Origin: Ophiodon elongatus
Lineage: Eukaryota > Chordata > Actinopteri > Perciformes > Hexagrammidae
Assembly (NCBI GenBank): GCA_016806645.1
Contig: JACSYO010001904.1
Span: forward strand, 796,001 to 860,000
Direction of reading: 5' to 3'
Length of the DNA: 64,000 nucleotides
The stretch's first letter is position 1, and each line of letters begins with the position of its first letter. A model generated the notes under the pieces. The model was not told the origin of the DNA and searched no databases. It saw nothing but the letters and a program-made list of their open reading frames with translations. The translations under genes were made by a program, and so were the position numbers. Below are positions 12,191-63,478 of this stretch, one piece after another.

Positions 12191-12980
12191 TAGAAAATGA
12201 ACCTGGACGTGTCTGCAGAAGCACATGGTCGTTTGGAGAAGGACCTGTTGGGGGTGACTGGAAAATAAAGTTAAAAAATTATGACTTATTCAGATTTAGA
12301 AGTTTTATGCATTCAGTTTTTAACATCCATTAGGCAGGCGGTGGCAGACAGGGTCTTAGAGGAGAGGTAGAGCTGGTTGAAGTTGTTTCAGAGTCCACAA
12401 TCTGTAAACCTTGTTTATACACAGGAAGAGGTTTCCAATGTGATTTAAAACCATGCAGTCTGGAGAGGACCTGTTTAAAGGCACCCTGGTGGAGTTTTCT
12501 AATAGACAAACATTCAGCGTTACGCACATGGTGTGTACCTATATGACAAATGTGTTGAATGCATTTCCTTCCTCATAAAATATTTAGAAAGCCGATTTAA
12601 GGAAAAGGTGTAAGCCGTATTCCACTTTCCTTCCCCTGGTGAAACAACTCCACAGGGAACCGTTCAGTTAACACGTTGAGCTCTTGTCATTAATAAAAGC
12701 AGCGCGTCAGTCTACTGCAACTAGTCATTAATGATTTAGAACGACAAAGAAAAACATTTAATAATTACCTGGATGCTTTACAGCTGATTTGTAAGTTAAC
12801 ATAAGGAGATGAACTGTCACACACAACCATTATGTTAGACATCAATGTATAATTAATGACAACTACTCAAGTGTGCTCATGTCCCTCTGAACTAAATCAT
12901 TTTGTCCTCAAGGAATCGTCAGACTCAACCCAGCAGAGGTTAATTAGTAACATCACGCACATATTATAAAGACATGGGTT
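12191..12980. other. Spacer between array and arhgap32 3' end
   Basis: No exon, RNA gene or recognised repeat could be supported in this stretch. Confidence 0.5.
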
Positions 12981-12984
12981 GTAG

Positions 12985-14186
12985 CTATTCCTGAACAGTT
13001 TTATTTATTTCATATCTAACTGGAGCGGCCTCTAGTTTGAGACTAGAGCCTTTTCACATTCAAGTACACAGAGCTTACTTAAGTTCCCCATCTGAAAAGG
13101 TAGAGGCTTTAAATAAGGCAAGAGGAGGAGAACCTGCAAGCGAGACGTTAAACAGTTGGAGTACAACCTGGGTTTAAACGTGTTTGAAACATATTGGAAT
13201 CCACACATTACATGTAGTATAATACCAGATGATTGTACTTTACATGGATTTCCACCTGAATATAAATGGCTCCAAGTATCTAAAAAAATAAGAATCCCCC
13301 CCAACCCCCCTCATTGTTTTAAATTCAGAACCAATGAGGCCACTGATGCAAAATTAAATAACCCCAGTAGGTTAACTGTCAAGACTCAAAGGTGATCTAC
13401 AATCTAGATATCACGATGTTTGTGCTTTATGATGAAAATGCTCTGTTGGAACAAAATTGAAGGCTCATCACCAAGAAGTTGTGTTTTCCTCCACAAAGCA
13501 GCTGCAACATGTTCTTCCACACATTGTTTGAGAGGACATTGTTTTCAGCTTTATTCAGTTAGTCCAGTTCATGAAAGTACCGTGAACAGAATGGAAAAAA
13601 CCAAAAGGGAAATAAAAATAGAACCTCTTACACATCTAGAAAGGTACAACAGGCATTCATCCATCTCCCCCTCTTTTATCCCGTATGTGCAACAACTGCA
13701 CCGAGTCGCTTGGTCCCTCTTCGGATGAAGAACCGTACAAGTACCAAGACATTCCGTGAGAAGTCATTGAAATCGGTTTGATAGCAAAGTTACATAAAAA
13801 ATGGCACAGTCACACAGAAAATAAGACTTTGATAAACCACTATATGAACCGAGAGGAACCCACCACAGCTCCTGATCAGACCTCGCACCCGGCCGGATCC
13901 TGGAGAGACTCCACGTGAACTCGCCGCGCCTCCTACTTGTGTACACATTAGCAGAGGGAGGGCCCGGTGACCGACATGTAGACCCTCCTCCGATAACTTG
14001 TGCTGTAACATCCAGAAAGAACGCAATGGATAGTTAAGTACACAGAACTGTTCTGTGAGAGAGAGAGTGCATGCATTTCTAAAATGCAAACCGTAATCCC
14101 AGTTAATGCTCATACCCAGCGCCACACTTAAAAAAACCAAAATACAACTAAATCCCTTTTTTTTTTTTTTTACTAGTGATTCTATT

Positions 14187-14218
<32 letters not shown>

Positions 14219-14520
14219 GTATATATATTTTACATTTTTGTGATCCTGTTAAAAGTACCGTACATCTTTCATATCATATACATTTATGACTGCTGTCTCA
14301 ATCACAATAATATGACCCCTTGGACAGTAAATTCAGGTACATTCGGGACTTCCAGTAAAAAGTCTTACAATTTTCTTTACAATTCATTAAAAATACAGAG
14401 GAGCAAAAAATATGGTGATATGACAGTCCACTGTCCTGCAGAGGCTGCAACCGTAGCACAATAGTCTTTTTTCTACGCGGCTAAAGAGAATTTAAACCCA
14501 CCCCAGCCCCTCTAAATGCT
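12985..14520 (-). other. arhgap32: arhgap32 3' UTR
   Basis: Non-coding sequence following the TGA stop at 14521-14523. It contains an A/T-rich patch with a TA repeat (about 14,186-14,228) and ends at a double poly(A) signal near 13,001. A proximal AATAAA on the minus strand at 13550-13555 could give a shorter UTR of about 1 kb. No ORF here has conserved content. Confidence 0.7.
13001..13010 (-). terminator. arhgap32: Distal poly(A) signal of arhgap32
   Basis: Minus-strand AATAAATAA, two overlapping AATAAA hexamers, is followed about 35 bases downstream by GT-rich sequence (GTGCGTGATG). This is a good cleavage-site arrangement. A proximal AATAAA lies at 13550-13555. Confidence 0.6.
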
Positions 14521-52848
<38,328 letters not shown>

Positions 52849-55800
52849 CTGAAAAGACAGAGACAAAGAGAGCTTTGGTTAAGGAGTCAAATCAGACAGA
52901 GGTGGTGATTGAGAAAATAGACTTCAACGTCTTCACAGACCCTTTGACGGGTCCATTATTGCAGACTCACGGGCGGACGGCAGAAATCTTCAATTTAAAT
53001 TCGGCTCGTGATCAGGCAGGCAGGGAACCGGGCATGTTCCCTGCCTGAGAATATACTTTTCCATTTTATTTAATGATACAGCCATGACTGTTCCAGTCAT
53101 GAGTGCGATATGCTGGAGCTTTAATGAAGAGCTGGCACAAGATTTAAAATAAACATGAGCTCCTGTCAAACAGTGGAGGAGCAGTCTTTTATTAAATGCG
53201 AAGCTTCAAGGCAATATTAGGTTTCAGTATCGCCTTTTACTTCAGGTGTCCAAGATATTACATTTCATCTTCTGACATGGCTTTCCAGCCCATACAGACA
53301 GCATGAGGATGAGGCAGGCAGCTTTTAATCACAGTTCTGACCGATACTGCATGAAAAAAAAAGGGGGGAGCAAAACTAAATAATACCCTTTTTCCCACCA
53401 AAATTACATGCAGGGTTTTTTTTAAACATGGGAAAGCCCGCTAAAAATAGGCCATTTTGGTTACTTCTTTTTTTTTTGTGGTACTTATTCAGTCTGTTTT
53501 TCTAAGTCACATAGCAGAGCTGGTGGTTGCTGGAACAGTGGAAAGACTAACAAAGAAGGTTTCGATGAGTTTTGTTTTGTTGCTGTCCAGTTTGAATGAA
53601 GTGTGTTTCGATGATCAGCGAGGTAAAATTAGAGTTTTCTGACTGGAGTCTGGTGGCTTTGAGGGGAGCATATCAAATGTAGGTTTTGTAGGTTAATAGA
53701 GTATAATAATTGTCCCAATCCCTGTTGATTTTATTCATTATATTCACTTAAACGCGGGTCACATAGCATCACTCCGGAAAAGGGACGGAAATGAGCGCGT
53801 CCACCCGGGTGTCATGTTTCCATCCCTGACTGCTGCAGAGTCATTTGTCCCGGTAATTAACGCCGATTGTCACCTTTCCCACCGAAGACAAAAGCCAGAT
53901 GTTTGTGGGTGTGAGTGGGCTTTTTTTGCCCTGTGGGAAAGGGGCTTAAGTGAAAGAAAAGGGGAACACATTCAAACATGGTCCAGCACCAGGAAGTGTC
54001 TGAAAATAATTGTATAAGATGATGATTATACTGATGAGTTCCAAGTGGAACGGTGCTGGCTGCCCACATATTGATGAAATATAGATGAGGAAACAAGCAT
54101 GACGCTGGGAGTGCTGGCACAGCCATCTGCTTAGTACGGAGCACGAAACAGAATTATGGACAGCTGTGTTGGGGAAGAGGCCGCTGTCTGCTTTGACAGC
54201 TTAGTCGGTACTATTTTGTATGTTTTAAGAAGCAGATCTCAGTTAGGTTGCCCTACTTAGGAGAGAGAGAAAAAAGACCTGGAATTAGCAACGGTTGCAT
54301 TTTTCCTTGTTTATTATCATTATTATTACTTATATACAAAACCAAAATAATATATCACTGCTCCATAAAACTACACATGGATAAAATTAGACAAACAAAC
54401 AAAGCACAGCCAATGCTAAGAATGCCAGTACGCCGTTATCAGCTGTAACCGCCGTATGAGAGCAGAGCAGAGAGGCGGCCGTGAGTTAGCCAGTCGGCCT
54501 GGTTATGTCATCCACACACAGTCATAGGAGCTATGTATGCATCAACGTGAAAGAAAATCAATATAGGCACCATTTCATACCATTGTTGTCAGTCGCACAG
54601 TGAGCTACACTAAATGACCAAAGTGACGTTGTCGGTCCTCCTATGTGAAGCTATGTCAACGGAGCATATCCAAAATGTTCCGTTTTTTTTAATCAAGGCA
54701 GATCCTCGAAGCAAAGCTGCACAGGATCATAAAAGTTCAGGTAATAGGTCATTAAGTTCCTGCAGAAGAACCTCCTTTGGCAGAGTTGTACGTATTCAGC
54801 CTGCGACCCCAGAAGACATTATGAAGATATGATGTAGCACATCACACAGCCAGAGGAGTTCTTTGCACATGTGCGAGTAGTTCCAGGTTGCGGGGAGTCT
54901 CCATCAGAAACAATGGTAATATTGTTCAATGCCACTGAAACTCGGCCTGGCGGTCCCTGCTCTTCCTGATTGGCTTCATCAAGCGGTTATCTCTGAATGT
55001 GTTGCTCTCTCAGGGCTCCTTAGGTTTCTACATAATTGGTACATGTCACCTCTCTCTCACAGCTACATAGATACATTTGTGTTCTATTCCAATTCAGCTT
55101 TAAATCTGGTTAAATCTGCATTCGTTCAGATGAAAGAAACTGGCTGTGCTTTCACAACAGCAAGCATAAAAACTGTTTATGTGCTCCCAAGGTCCACTGA
55201 ACAGATATTGTCGAAGCAATGTCACGGTGCCAGTGAGGGGAGAAAAACACATGGAAGTGTTTTTGTTTCAGAGAGCGCTTGATTTAAAGACGGTTGTTAG
55301 CGGAGGAGCAGCCTCCGCGGAACAACAATGCCCGTGTCTGTGGCCGCGGTCTCTTCTCAGAGACACAAACTAGTATGACAGCAAATTACCTAATTACCCC
55401 CGCTGTTGTTGTTCAGTATTAGCGCCGAGCAACCCAGAAACGTTTCGCATTCGGTGCACAAGCAAAAGACATTGTGTCTTCACAGAGCAGCAACAAGAAC
55501 AAACTTTAGTTAGGAGCCCATAGAGGCAGACATTTATGTATTCCACTGGACGGGTTGAAGGGTTTGGACCTATGTTGTAGTAAAAAAAGGACAGCGGCCC
55601 AAAGACCAACTGGGACTGGGGAGACAAGTGTAATAGTTTTGACTGACTCGGGTCACGACTCTTGCAACAAACTAAAACTTAAAACCTACAAAGCATTGCT
55701 GTTTTAAAATAGAATGAAGCAAACCTTCAGAGCTGTGCCGTAGGACAGGCCAAGAGCAGCGTGTTCATTATCTGGAATGTTTTTGCGATGATGGACTACA

Positions 55801-55884
55801 CCTCTTCAGCGTCCTTGCACTTGGGCTGCTGTCAAGTTCAGGCACAGATTTGAACATTAGTTGTTGGACTTTCATTTCATCTTT

Positions 55885-56200
55885 CTGTCCAGACTCAAAT
55901 GTCTCGACAACTATTGGATGGAATGCCGTGGCATTTGGCTCAGACGTTCAAGCTCCCCTCAGGGTAATAACTTTGGTAAACCCTTAACTCCTCCCCCCTC
56001 CAACACCTGCAAAACTAACGACATTCCCATCACTGGCAAATGTTAGCATGCTAACGCGCTAAACTAAGATGGTGAACACGGTAAACGTTCTACCTGGTAA
56101 ACATCTGGATGTTACCATGCTAGCATTAGCATTTAGCTCAAGGCACCACTAAGCCTATGTACTCCCACAGCAGCTAGCGTGGCTGTTGACTTTTAGTTTT
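55885..56200. repeat. Abundant fish dispersed repeat
   Basis: TCTCGACAACTATTGGATGG and GCTAAACTAAGATGGTGAAC, with repeated TTAGCATGCTAAC words, are characteristic of a very common fish intronic repeat. Confidence 0.6.
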
Positions 56201-56480
56201 GTCTCCTTGGGGCTGCGTCTGTCACCTGCTGTTATCAGTCATGTCCATTAAGGACTGTCAGAGTAATCATGAAGATGGGTACGCGCTCACATTCGCTAAC
56301 TGTCCGCCTTTTGTTCCATGAGGAACACCGTCACGGCCCAGTGGTGGAACATTTCATCAGTTGTTGCAATCAGTCTTTCCTCCAACTGACAGGGAAACGG
56401 TTCACCGACTTCCCTCTTGCTCCTACAGTATCATCATTAAGTGCAAGTATTCTGGGAACCATCCTGGATGATAAGCTTAA

Positions 56481-57032
56481 AGGGACAATTCGGATGTTTT
56501 GAAGTGGGGTTGTATGAGGTACTTATCCATAGTCGGTGTTTTACCTACAGTAGATGGCGGTCGGTACGTCCCCAGTTTGGAGAAACTGGCAGGAGTACCA
56601 GCACGGGAGTAAAGCAACGTACTGCTGTGGAGGGGGGCAGCAAAACGGATTTAAAAATAAAAATAAAATCAATATCAGTTAATGTGCACGCTACATTTAG
56701 AATAACAGGCTGAAGCCGTTGTATCCATCTATGCTTTCGTCAAAACCACAAGTCTCGTTTGACAAAAACTATAATTTGACCTTGCATAACATGGGAGTTG
56801 CTGGTCTACCGCTGCCTCAAGTAAGTCTGGATTGGATATTACAAATATAGCGTACACATAAACTGATATATTTTTTTATGCGTCTAAACCACAGCCACAG
56901 CAGTACACTGCTTTGCTTGCTGGTACTCCTGTCCGTTTCTACAAACCGGGGGCGTCTAATGTAGGTCATAAATACACTGAGTACGGATAAGTTCCTCATA
57001 CGACCACACTTCAAAACATGCAAACTGTCCCT
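56481..57032. mobile_element. Long-TIR MITE with TTAA flanks, copy C
   Basis: A 552-base element flanked on both sides by TTAA (56477-56480 and 57033-57036). Left end AGGGACAATTCGGATGTTTT, right end (reverse complement) AGGGACAGTTTGCATGTTTT. The similarity continues for about 48 bases at roughly 85 percent. TTAA duplication is typical of piggyBac-type insertion, but the end sequence is not the canonical piggyBac CCCT, so the class is open. Confidence 0.8.
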
Positions 57033-57267
57033 TTAATACTACCAAAGCAATCATATGGTTTCACTGTAAGATAGAGACTGAAATGTAAAACTAAATCCGG
57101 CTGCTTAAAAAGCTATGCTAAGGTATGAACAACGAGGTAGTTAAGTGTTAGCATCAGCTGAGACCTGACACAACCAGTGAGCAACAAATATCTAAAGAAG
57201 TGTGCACATAATGAATTGCCCAAACAAACACCCTTTTAGCTTCTGGAGAGCCTGTTCCCTCAGCAGC

Positions 57268-57337
57268 CACACACCCACACCCACCCACACCCACACACAC
57301 CCACACACACCCACACACACCCACACACACCCACACA

Positions 57338-57372
<35 letters not shown>
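57268..57372. repeat. CCCACACACA minisatellite
   Basis: About ten CCACACACAC-type decamers leading into pure CA. Confidence 0.95.
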
Positions 57373-57374
<2 letters not shown>

Positions 57375-57530
57375 CTCCACAAGTATCCTTTTTACACAAC
57401 CACCAGAGGGTGACGTGAGTTTCGTTCCCCCCCTGCAGATTTACAAAGTTCACGGCAAGGCCTTTAAAGTGATTCATTGTTTTGCCCCAGTAGTTCCACC
57501 ACTGATTAAAAGCACACAGTATCAGCAGAA

Positions 57531-57568
57531 TTCCTGCAGAATCGCTCTTTTGAGGGATTCTGCAGGAA
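57531..57568. repeat. Perfect 13-bp hairpin
   Basis: TTCCTGCAGAATC (57531-57543) and its exact reverse complement (57556-57568) with a 12-base loop. Confidence 0.95.
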
Positions 57569-60500
57569 GACCCTCGTGACAATAAGATATGTTTGGACAG
57601 ACATATTTAGCCACCGTAAATATGGCATTTATTGAATAAGCAAAGCAAGCTAGTGGGGAAGCTAGATTGTCTCCCGGCGGCATCACAACTGTATAACACT
57701 AAAACCTAAAAACCATTAGTGCTTGCATTTTAGTGTAAGACACTAGATACTCGTGTCTGCTCTACAGGACAGCTTCATTTCAGGGGGCGCTGCAATCTTG
57801 ACAGACCTGGGCAAGCTGGACTCTTTGGGACTGAAGGTTGTCTTTCACAAAAGATGACACTAAATACTCAAGAATTAGCTTTTCTGCATGTACTGGGTTC
57901 AAGTTCAAACTGTACATCATTATATTTGTATTGCAGTCCCATTTAACAATGGGAAAGCAGTACAAATACAACAAAGATCACTGTGACAACTAGGAAAGAA
58001 AAGTATTACTTTCTCCCCTGCCCTCAAGCTGTATAAGGTCATATTGGAAAAACTACACATACACTGTGTGCTCTGATTTCTTCTCGTTTATCCCCTGAAA
58101 GCAAGAGAAATCCCATCCACGGGGATGTTGCACTGTCTCTCTAACAAAGGTTCCTGCAGAAAGAAAATATTTTGGACACAAGCGAGTCCTGCAGGCACAC
58201 AAGGACAAAGGGGAAGCATTGCTCTGACAACTGCAGAGCAGCAGCAGAAAAGAAAACCGAAAGGAAAGAACCAAAGGGCAGTCAAAAACACAGAAAGACA
58301 CTTTGTACTCACAGCAGTTCAAGTCTGGGTTCTCACTCCTCCTTTCAGTCCCTTACACACTTTCCTTTCCCTTCATGCCGTGCAGCATCAAGTCTGCCCC
58401 CGGTTGACACTCCGACACCTGTCTCCAGTCTATTTCTCTGTGCAAGTGTGTGAGAGAATGCACATCCCGTTCTGGCAGAGTCCTGTTCCCCTCAGCGGGA
58501 CGTAAATGTCAGCTCTCCACTTTCTTTCACTTACAGGGTAAGCTCTCCCCGTGTGGGACCTAGAGACGGAGGGCGGGAGGCAGCAGCGCTGGTGGTGGTG
58601 GTGGATGAGAGGAGGTGGTTATTTGGTGGATTCCTTAACAGGACTGCTTTCTTCTCCTCCATTTTGCCCCCTCTCCCATCCTACCAGCCTCGTCTTCTTT
58701 CTCTTGTTTACTTCCTTTCTCTGAATGCTGGCACTTAGCAGAACTTTAACACCCAATTATATTAGCAGCAGGAATCAGCGGAAGGGAATGACCAGATCCC
58801 CCCCCTACAAATAAAAGGGGGAAAAAAGGCTATTTTCTTTCAGTCTCGTTCTTCTGCCGGCCTCACGGTCTGCTTTTCTCTGTCCCTCCGCCACATGCTA
58901 TTCTCTCCCTGCTCCCTCCTCCCCCCCCCCTGCCTGACATGCTGGCTCACCCCTCCCCCTTCTCTCCTCCTCTTCCCCCTCTCCGGTTGGTACGTTCCCA
59001 GGACAAAGAGCAGGGATGGAGGGAGTGAAAAGAAGCAGAGGAGAGGGAGAGAGGGCAGGAGGTAACAAGGGGGAAAGGGGTGTTTCTTTCCTTCCACATG
59101 TGCAGTCCTCTCTCTGCTGTCCTTTTGCACAGTGGCATTTTGAAAATCAGCAGTCCTTGCAAATTATTGGTCAAAGGACATCAATGCAGTACACCTCAAA
59201 GCACCTCAATCAAGTGTGTCAATAACTGATGCTTTGCAGATGCAGCACGAATAAATAAATAAATAAGGGAAGCTGTTTCAACTCTGGGAGACCAAACTCT
59301 GCATTTAAATACTCACACCACAGTAAATAACCATGGAGTGAGTCTAGTAGAAATAGAGTCACAAAAATAGAACCTTAACCTCCCCTCTGCTGAACGACCT
59401 GCTCTCAGGTTGCAGCCAAATACCTCGAACAAAAAAAAAAAAGAAAAAAAAAAAAACAGGAAAAGAAAAGTTGAGGTTACATCAGCTGCGATGACCTCAC
59501 ATGTGCCATCCACACACGAGATGGATTAAAAAGAAAAAAGACCTATATCTGGAGAAGAAAACGGAAATCCAAAGCAAGCAGCCGGCCTCGACGAGGAGGA
59601 CGTGTGGGAGCCAAGAGGGGCCACAAGAATACGGAGCTGCATGGGACCTGCAGAGCTCACCAGACCCCCAACTGGGCTGCTTGAAAGAGCACGCGTGTGC
59701 GTGCATGCAAGAAAAAGAGAGCTAACGCCAAACGAAAAAAAGATCAAAAACATAGTTCAATTAAACTTCAGGCTATAAATTCATTTACTTACTTTTATTG
59801 CTGCGAGCTTCATTCCTGAAGTGACTCAGTTTAAGTGAAGTTTCCCCGAACAACACCTGCTGTCAAACATTTACGGCAAACGTGTGGCAATCAAACCGAG
59901 TCAGAGTCGCCACACGGTTCTGTGCTCAAGGTGAGCCGATCCTCGGTGGGCATGGGACGTCTGGCCGGAGCATCAAATCTACCAAGTCTGCCTGATGAAT
60001 ATCAGATGATAATCCAATGATGACCCAGTTCATTCAGCTCTGCTCTGCCAGCGACAGGCTGGACTGGTTTATCACATATCACACGCGGGGAGGTCAGACG
60101 TTTTCCAGGAAATGTAGCGCCAGTGGAGATTCCAGCGTCCGATGCAAAAAAAAGCTAAAACCCTCATTCAGTGATATTATTGTTGTACATAAAAATGAAT
60201 ATTAGGCCAGGAGTGATCACTGACTATAGTGACTAAGGACATCAATGTGAATTTACTGCATTAGACATGGCAGCTATTAGCAACCCACGAGTACGTTACT
60301 GGACATGGAGTCTCAAACTAGAATAACCTCCTTGTGGTTGAAAGCCTCAACTCGACCAATCGTGTTGCAGTTTACGTCCACATCTGTCCAAAACGCCATC
60401 ACTTTTACCAGAGTAAACATTTGTGTGAAATCGTCATAATTAGCATATTAATTCTTTAGTTATGTGTTGTGTGGTAACCTTTGACCACCAAATTCTAAAT

Positions 60501-61186
60501 CAGTTCCCCATCTTTCATTTTAACCCCAAAATTACCTGAGAGGCAGAATTAGTAGGATTTTACAAAATAATGCACGGACTCCCTCTCACTTATGACCCAC
60601 TAGAAGTGGGTGGTGCATCGGTCTGGATTTTCTCTTCTATGTTCACTTTTGCCGTGTTCGGAATGTTTCTGGGCATCAACCTCTGTGAAAACAAAGCGAC
60701 CGGGTGCCAGACCGTAAGCACGCATGTGAGAGGATGCTACGAACAGGGCAAAAAACAAAACAAAAAACACATAACTACAGCGAGGGAGAAAACCACCAAG
60801 CGGATAACGCTCGATCCAAAACGAGAGTGAATCCGGGGTTTGTCTTTCACCTGCTGGCGAGCCCCCTGACCCACGCAGCCAAACAAATCCTACTCATTCC
60901 GCCTTGATAAAAACACTTATGAATAGCGGCAGTGCCCACGGCGTTTCTTCTATGCTCTCAGAGTCTCTTCCCCCCCTCACCACCCCGCCCCCCGCTCGCT
61001 GCTGCGACTGTGACATAAGAGAGCTGGCCGGGCCAACTCAGAACCTTTTTCAGAACCAGAACTTTTTCAAACCAGAGGCCGGCTGCTGGGCAGCAAACAA
61101 GTGCATTCTGACATTGTGAAACTTCTGCAGGGCTGGTGGACGAGACGACACCACCTTTGTCTACTACGACCAAAACCAGAAATCCT

Positions 61187-61258
61187 TCTCATCCTCCTCC
61201 TCCTCCTCCTCCTCCTCATCCTCCTCATCCTCCTCATCCTCCTCATCCTCCTCCTCAC
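61187..61258. repeat. CTC/CTCAT trinucleotide-type repeat
   Basis: Runs of TCC interspersed with CCTCAT; low-complexity frames on both strands are products of this tract. Confidence 0.95.
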
Positions 61259-61426
61259 TATTACAGCTATCGTGACACAAAAACCACGGCAGGCTCTGGC
61301 AGCGAAACTTGTGTTTGATGAATTGTGATGTAAATGCGCGAACGTCTTTCTAATCCAACCGATGCCGGACAAACAGATCTCACTCTGCAGGTAAGATGAG
61401 AGGAACGACATCGTCCTCCGTGAAGG

Positions 61427-61517
61427 TCGGATCATGAAGGGGGATCATGAAGGTCGGATCATGAAGGGGGATCATGAAGGGGGATCATGAAGGGGGATCA
61501 CGAAGGGGGATGGAAGG
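61427..61517. repeat. 13-14 bp minisatellite (GGATCATGAAGG)
   Basis: Six to seven copies of GGGATCATGAAGG alternating with TCGGATCATGAAGG. Confidence 0.93.
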
Positions 61518-62760
61518 AAAACGGGAGAGTAACGCCGCGATCGAAAATAATGGCCGGTCTCCCATGACGGCGTTTCCACGCTGTGGTCACGCTGCAGTAC
61601 CGGAGGGGTTTAGAGCTTCGCCGCGGTATCCCCGAGCTTGAAGGAGGAAGTGCGAGGGTGCCAACTCTAAAAATCATTACTAAAGCCATGAGGACGGATC
61701 TAGTAAAGGACTCGAGGAGTGCGATGGGAGTTAAACACAGAGGGCGATGGCTGTGAGGGGATGAGATCGGGACTTGGAGCAGGATCACCAAACAAATCCC
61801 ATTATGAGGTTTACCGGAGTGTGGATGAGCTCACACAGAAGCACGAGCTGAAAAGCAGTGACCTGACAAACGAGTAACCCTCAGGTGAAAGGGCACCGAG
61901 CTAAAAATGGTATATCATCAATATGTGCATCCTACTAATTTAGGCCACTCTGGGAATGCCGTTATCTCGCCCCGCTGTAATTACAATCACAGGTCGTTAT
62001 GTGTGAAGCAAAGTGGCCTCTGCTCAAGCTACCTCAACATTCCAGTTTTACACAGAAACGACCGGAATGCAGAAATCACCAGAAGCATCTCGATGTCAAG
62101 AGGAAATTGCAACTTTGTCTTTTCTACCCCCCCCCCACTTTCATTTTCCGGAGGCCAGAACAAGGGGGCCTAGGGCGTTCCGAACATGCTTCCAGCGCTC
62201 CTTGAGTGGAGCGGTTACTCCAGCAGCCAGTTAAGCAGTTTGAAATGTTCCCACGTCCCCCCACCCGCTGGAGGCCCCCCAGGTCAGGTAGGAGAGGGAG
62301 AGGACGGTTTGTCAAGTGTGAAGGTGGAAATGGGGAAATAAATCAGTCTCGTCGAGCTGCAAACCAGAGTGTATGGGACAGCTGGTGATGTTTCTTGCCA
62401 GCTGGCTGAATGTCAGTTTAGTGAAAGTGAGCATGAATATCACTCGTATGTATGAGTGAGTGATTGTCTTTCCGCATTGACATAATAAAAAAAAGTAACC
62501 ACGACGGGTTGTGTGTGTGTGTGTGTGTCTCCCCCGCCCCACCCCCCGTGGTACCCTTGCGGTTGGCGTAGACGCTGCAATAGTTCTATCAGAACTGGAG
62601 TTAAACTGAATTTATAGAGCAAAGGACGACACTGAAGGCTTTTCTCCATAGAAAAGATGTTTTCTCTTTCTCTTTCTCTCTCTCTACTCCCAAACGAGCT
62701 TTTTGGTTGATTGACAGATGGTTCTCGCAGATCACCTGTCACGTATTTCCGACGACGGCA

Positions 62761-62794
62761 TCTCAGAGGGTTCTGTAGAACGAACCCTCTGAGA
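62761..62794. repeat. Perfect 13-bp hairpin
   Basis: TCTCAGAGGGTTC (62761-62773) and exact reverse complement (62782-62794) with an 8-base loop; the loop can pair further with GTTC/GAAC. Confidence 0.95.
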
Positions 62795-63300
62795 CGCACT
62801 ACCCACATTCACATGAACGCTTTGAAAGGGAACCAACACTCCTCAGTCAAAACTCGTATGCAGATAGCGCCATTGCTTTGATACGAATTTGTCACAGTCA
62901 AAAATTGTACATAACATTTTGATGCAGTAGGCATTACTTTTTGTAAGTGATCACATGCAAATTTGGGATTGAAAGTCACACAGCCTAATTATTGCTCGAC
63001 TAATCTCACAGCCCACTTTCTTTATCTTCAGTCTACTGGATTCAATTAGTCAGTCTTTATGTCAAACTGCAGCAGGCTTAATCTTGAGCTGATAAAGTGT
63101 CACGTGTAAATTTAATTTAAAGTATTGATGAAACATGCTAACAGTGTCATGACTAATTGAGATGCTTGCCCTTCCTGGAGTGGATTTTGTAACACTTCAT
63201 CATGTGCATTCCGCTTTGAGGACAATCACATGTTCAACCCCTTCGTGTTGTCCTCCAATAACAGCCATGAGAGACACAGAGAAAGAGAGAGTGGTTATGT

Positions 63301-63478
63301 GTCAGTGTGTGTGTGTCATTGTGCGTGTGTGTATGTGTCATTGTGCTTGTGCATATGTGTGTGTGTGTGTGTGTCATTGTGCTTGTGCGTGTGTGTGCGT
63401 GTGCGTGTGCGTGTGTGTCATTGTGCGTGTGTGCATGTGTGTGTGTGTGTGTCATTGTGCGTGTGCGCGCGTGCATGT
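63301..63478. repeat. TG-rich compound minisatellite
   Basis: Repeated TGTCATTGTGCGTGTGTG-like blocks of about 40-55 bases inside a TG tract. Confidence 0.9.

Noticed and set aside
61067..61435. Arg-Met rich frame near 61.2 kb
   Set aside because: Product of the CTC/CAT simple repeat; the downstream GTAAGAT-like donor is on the other strand.
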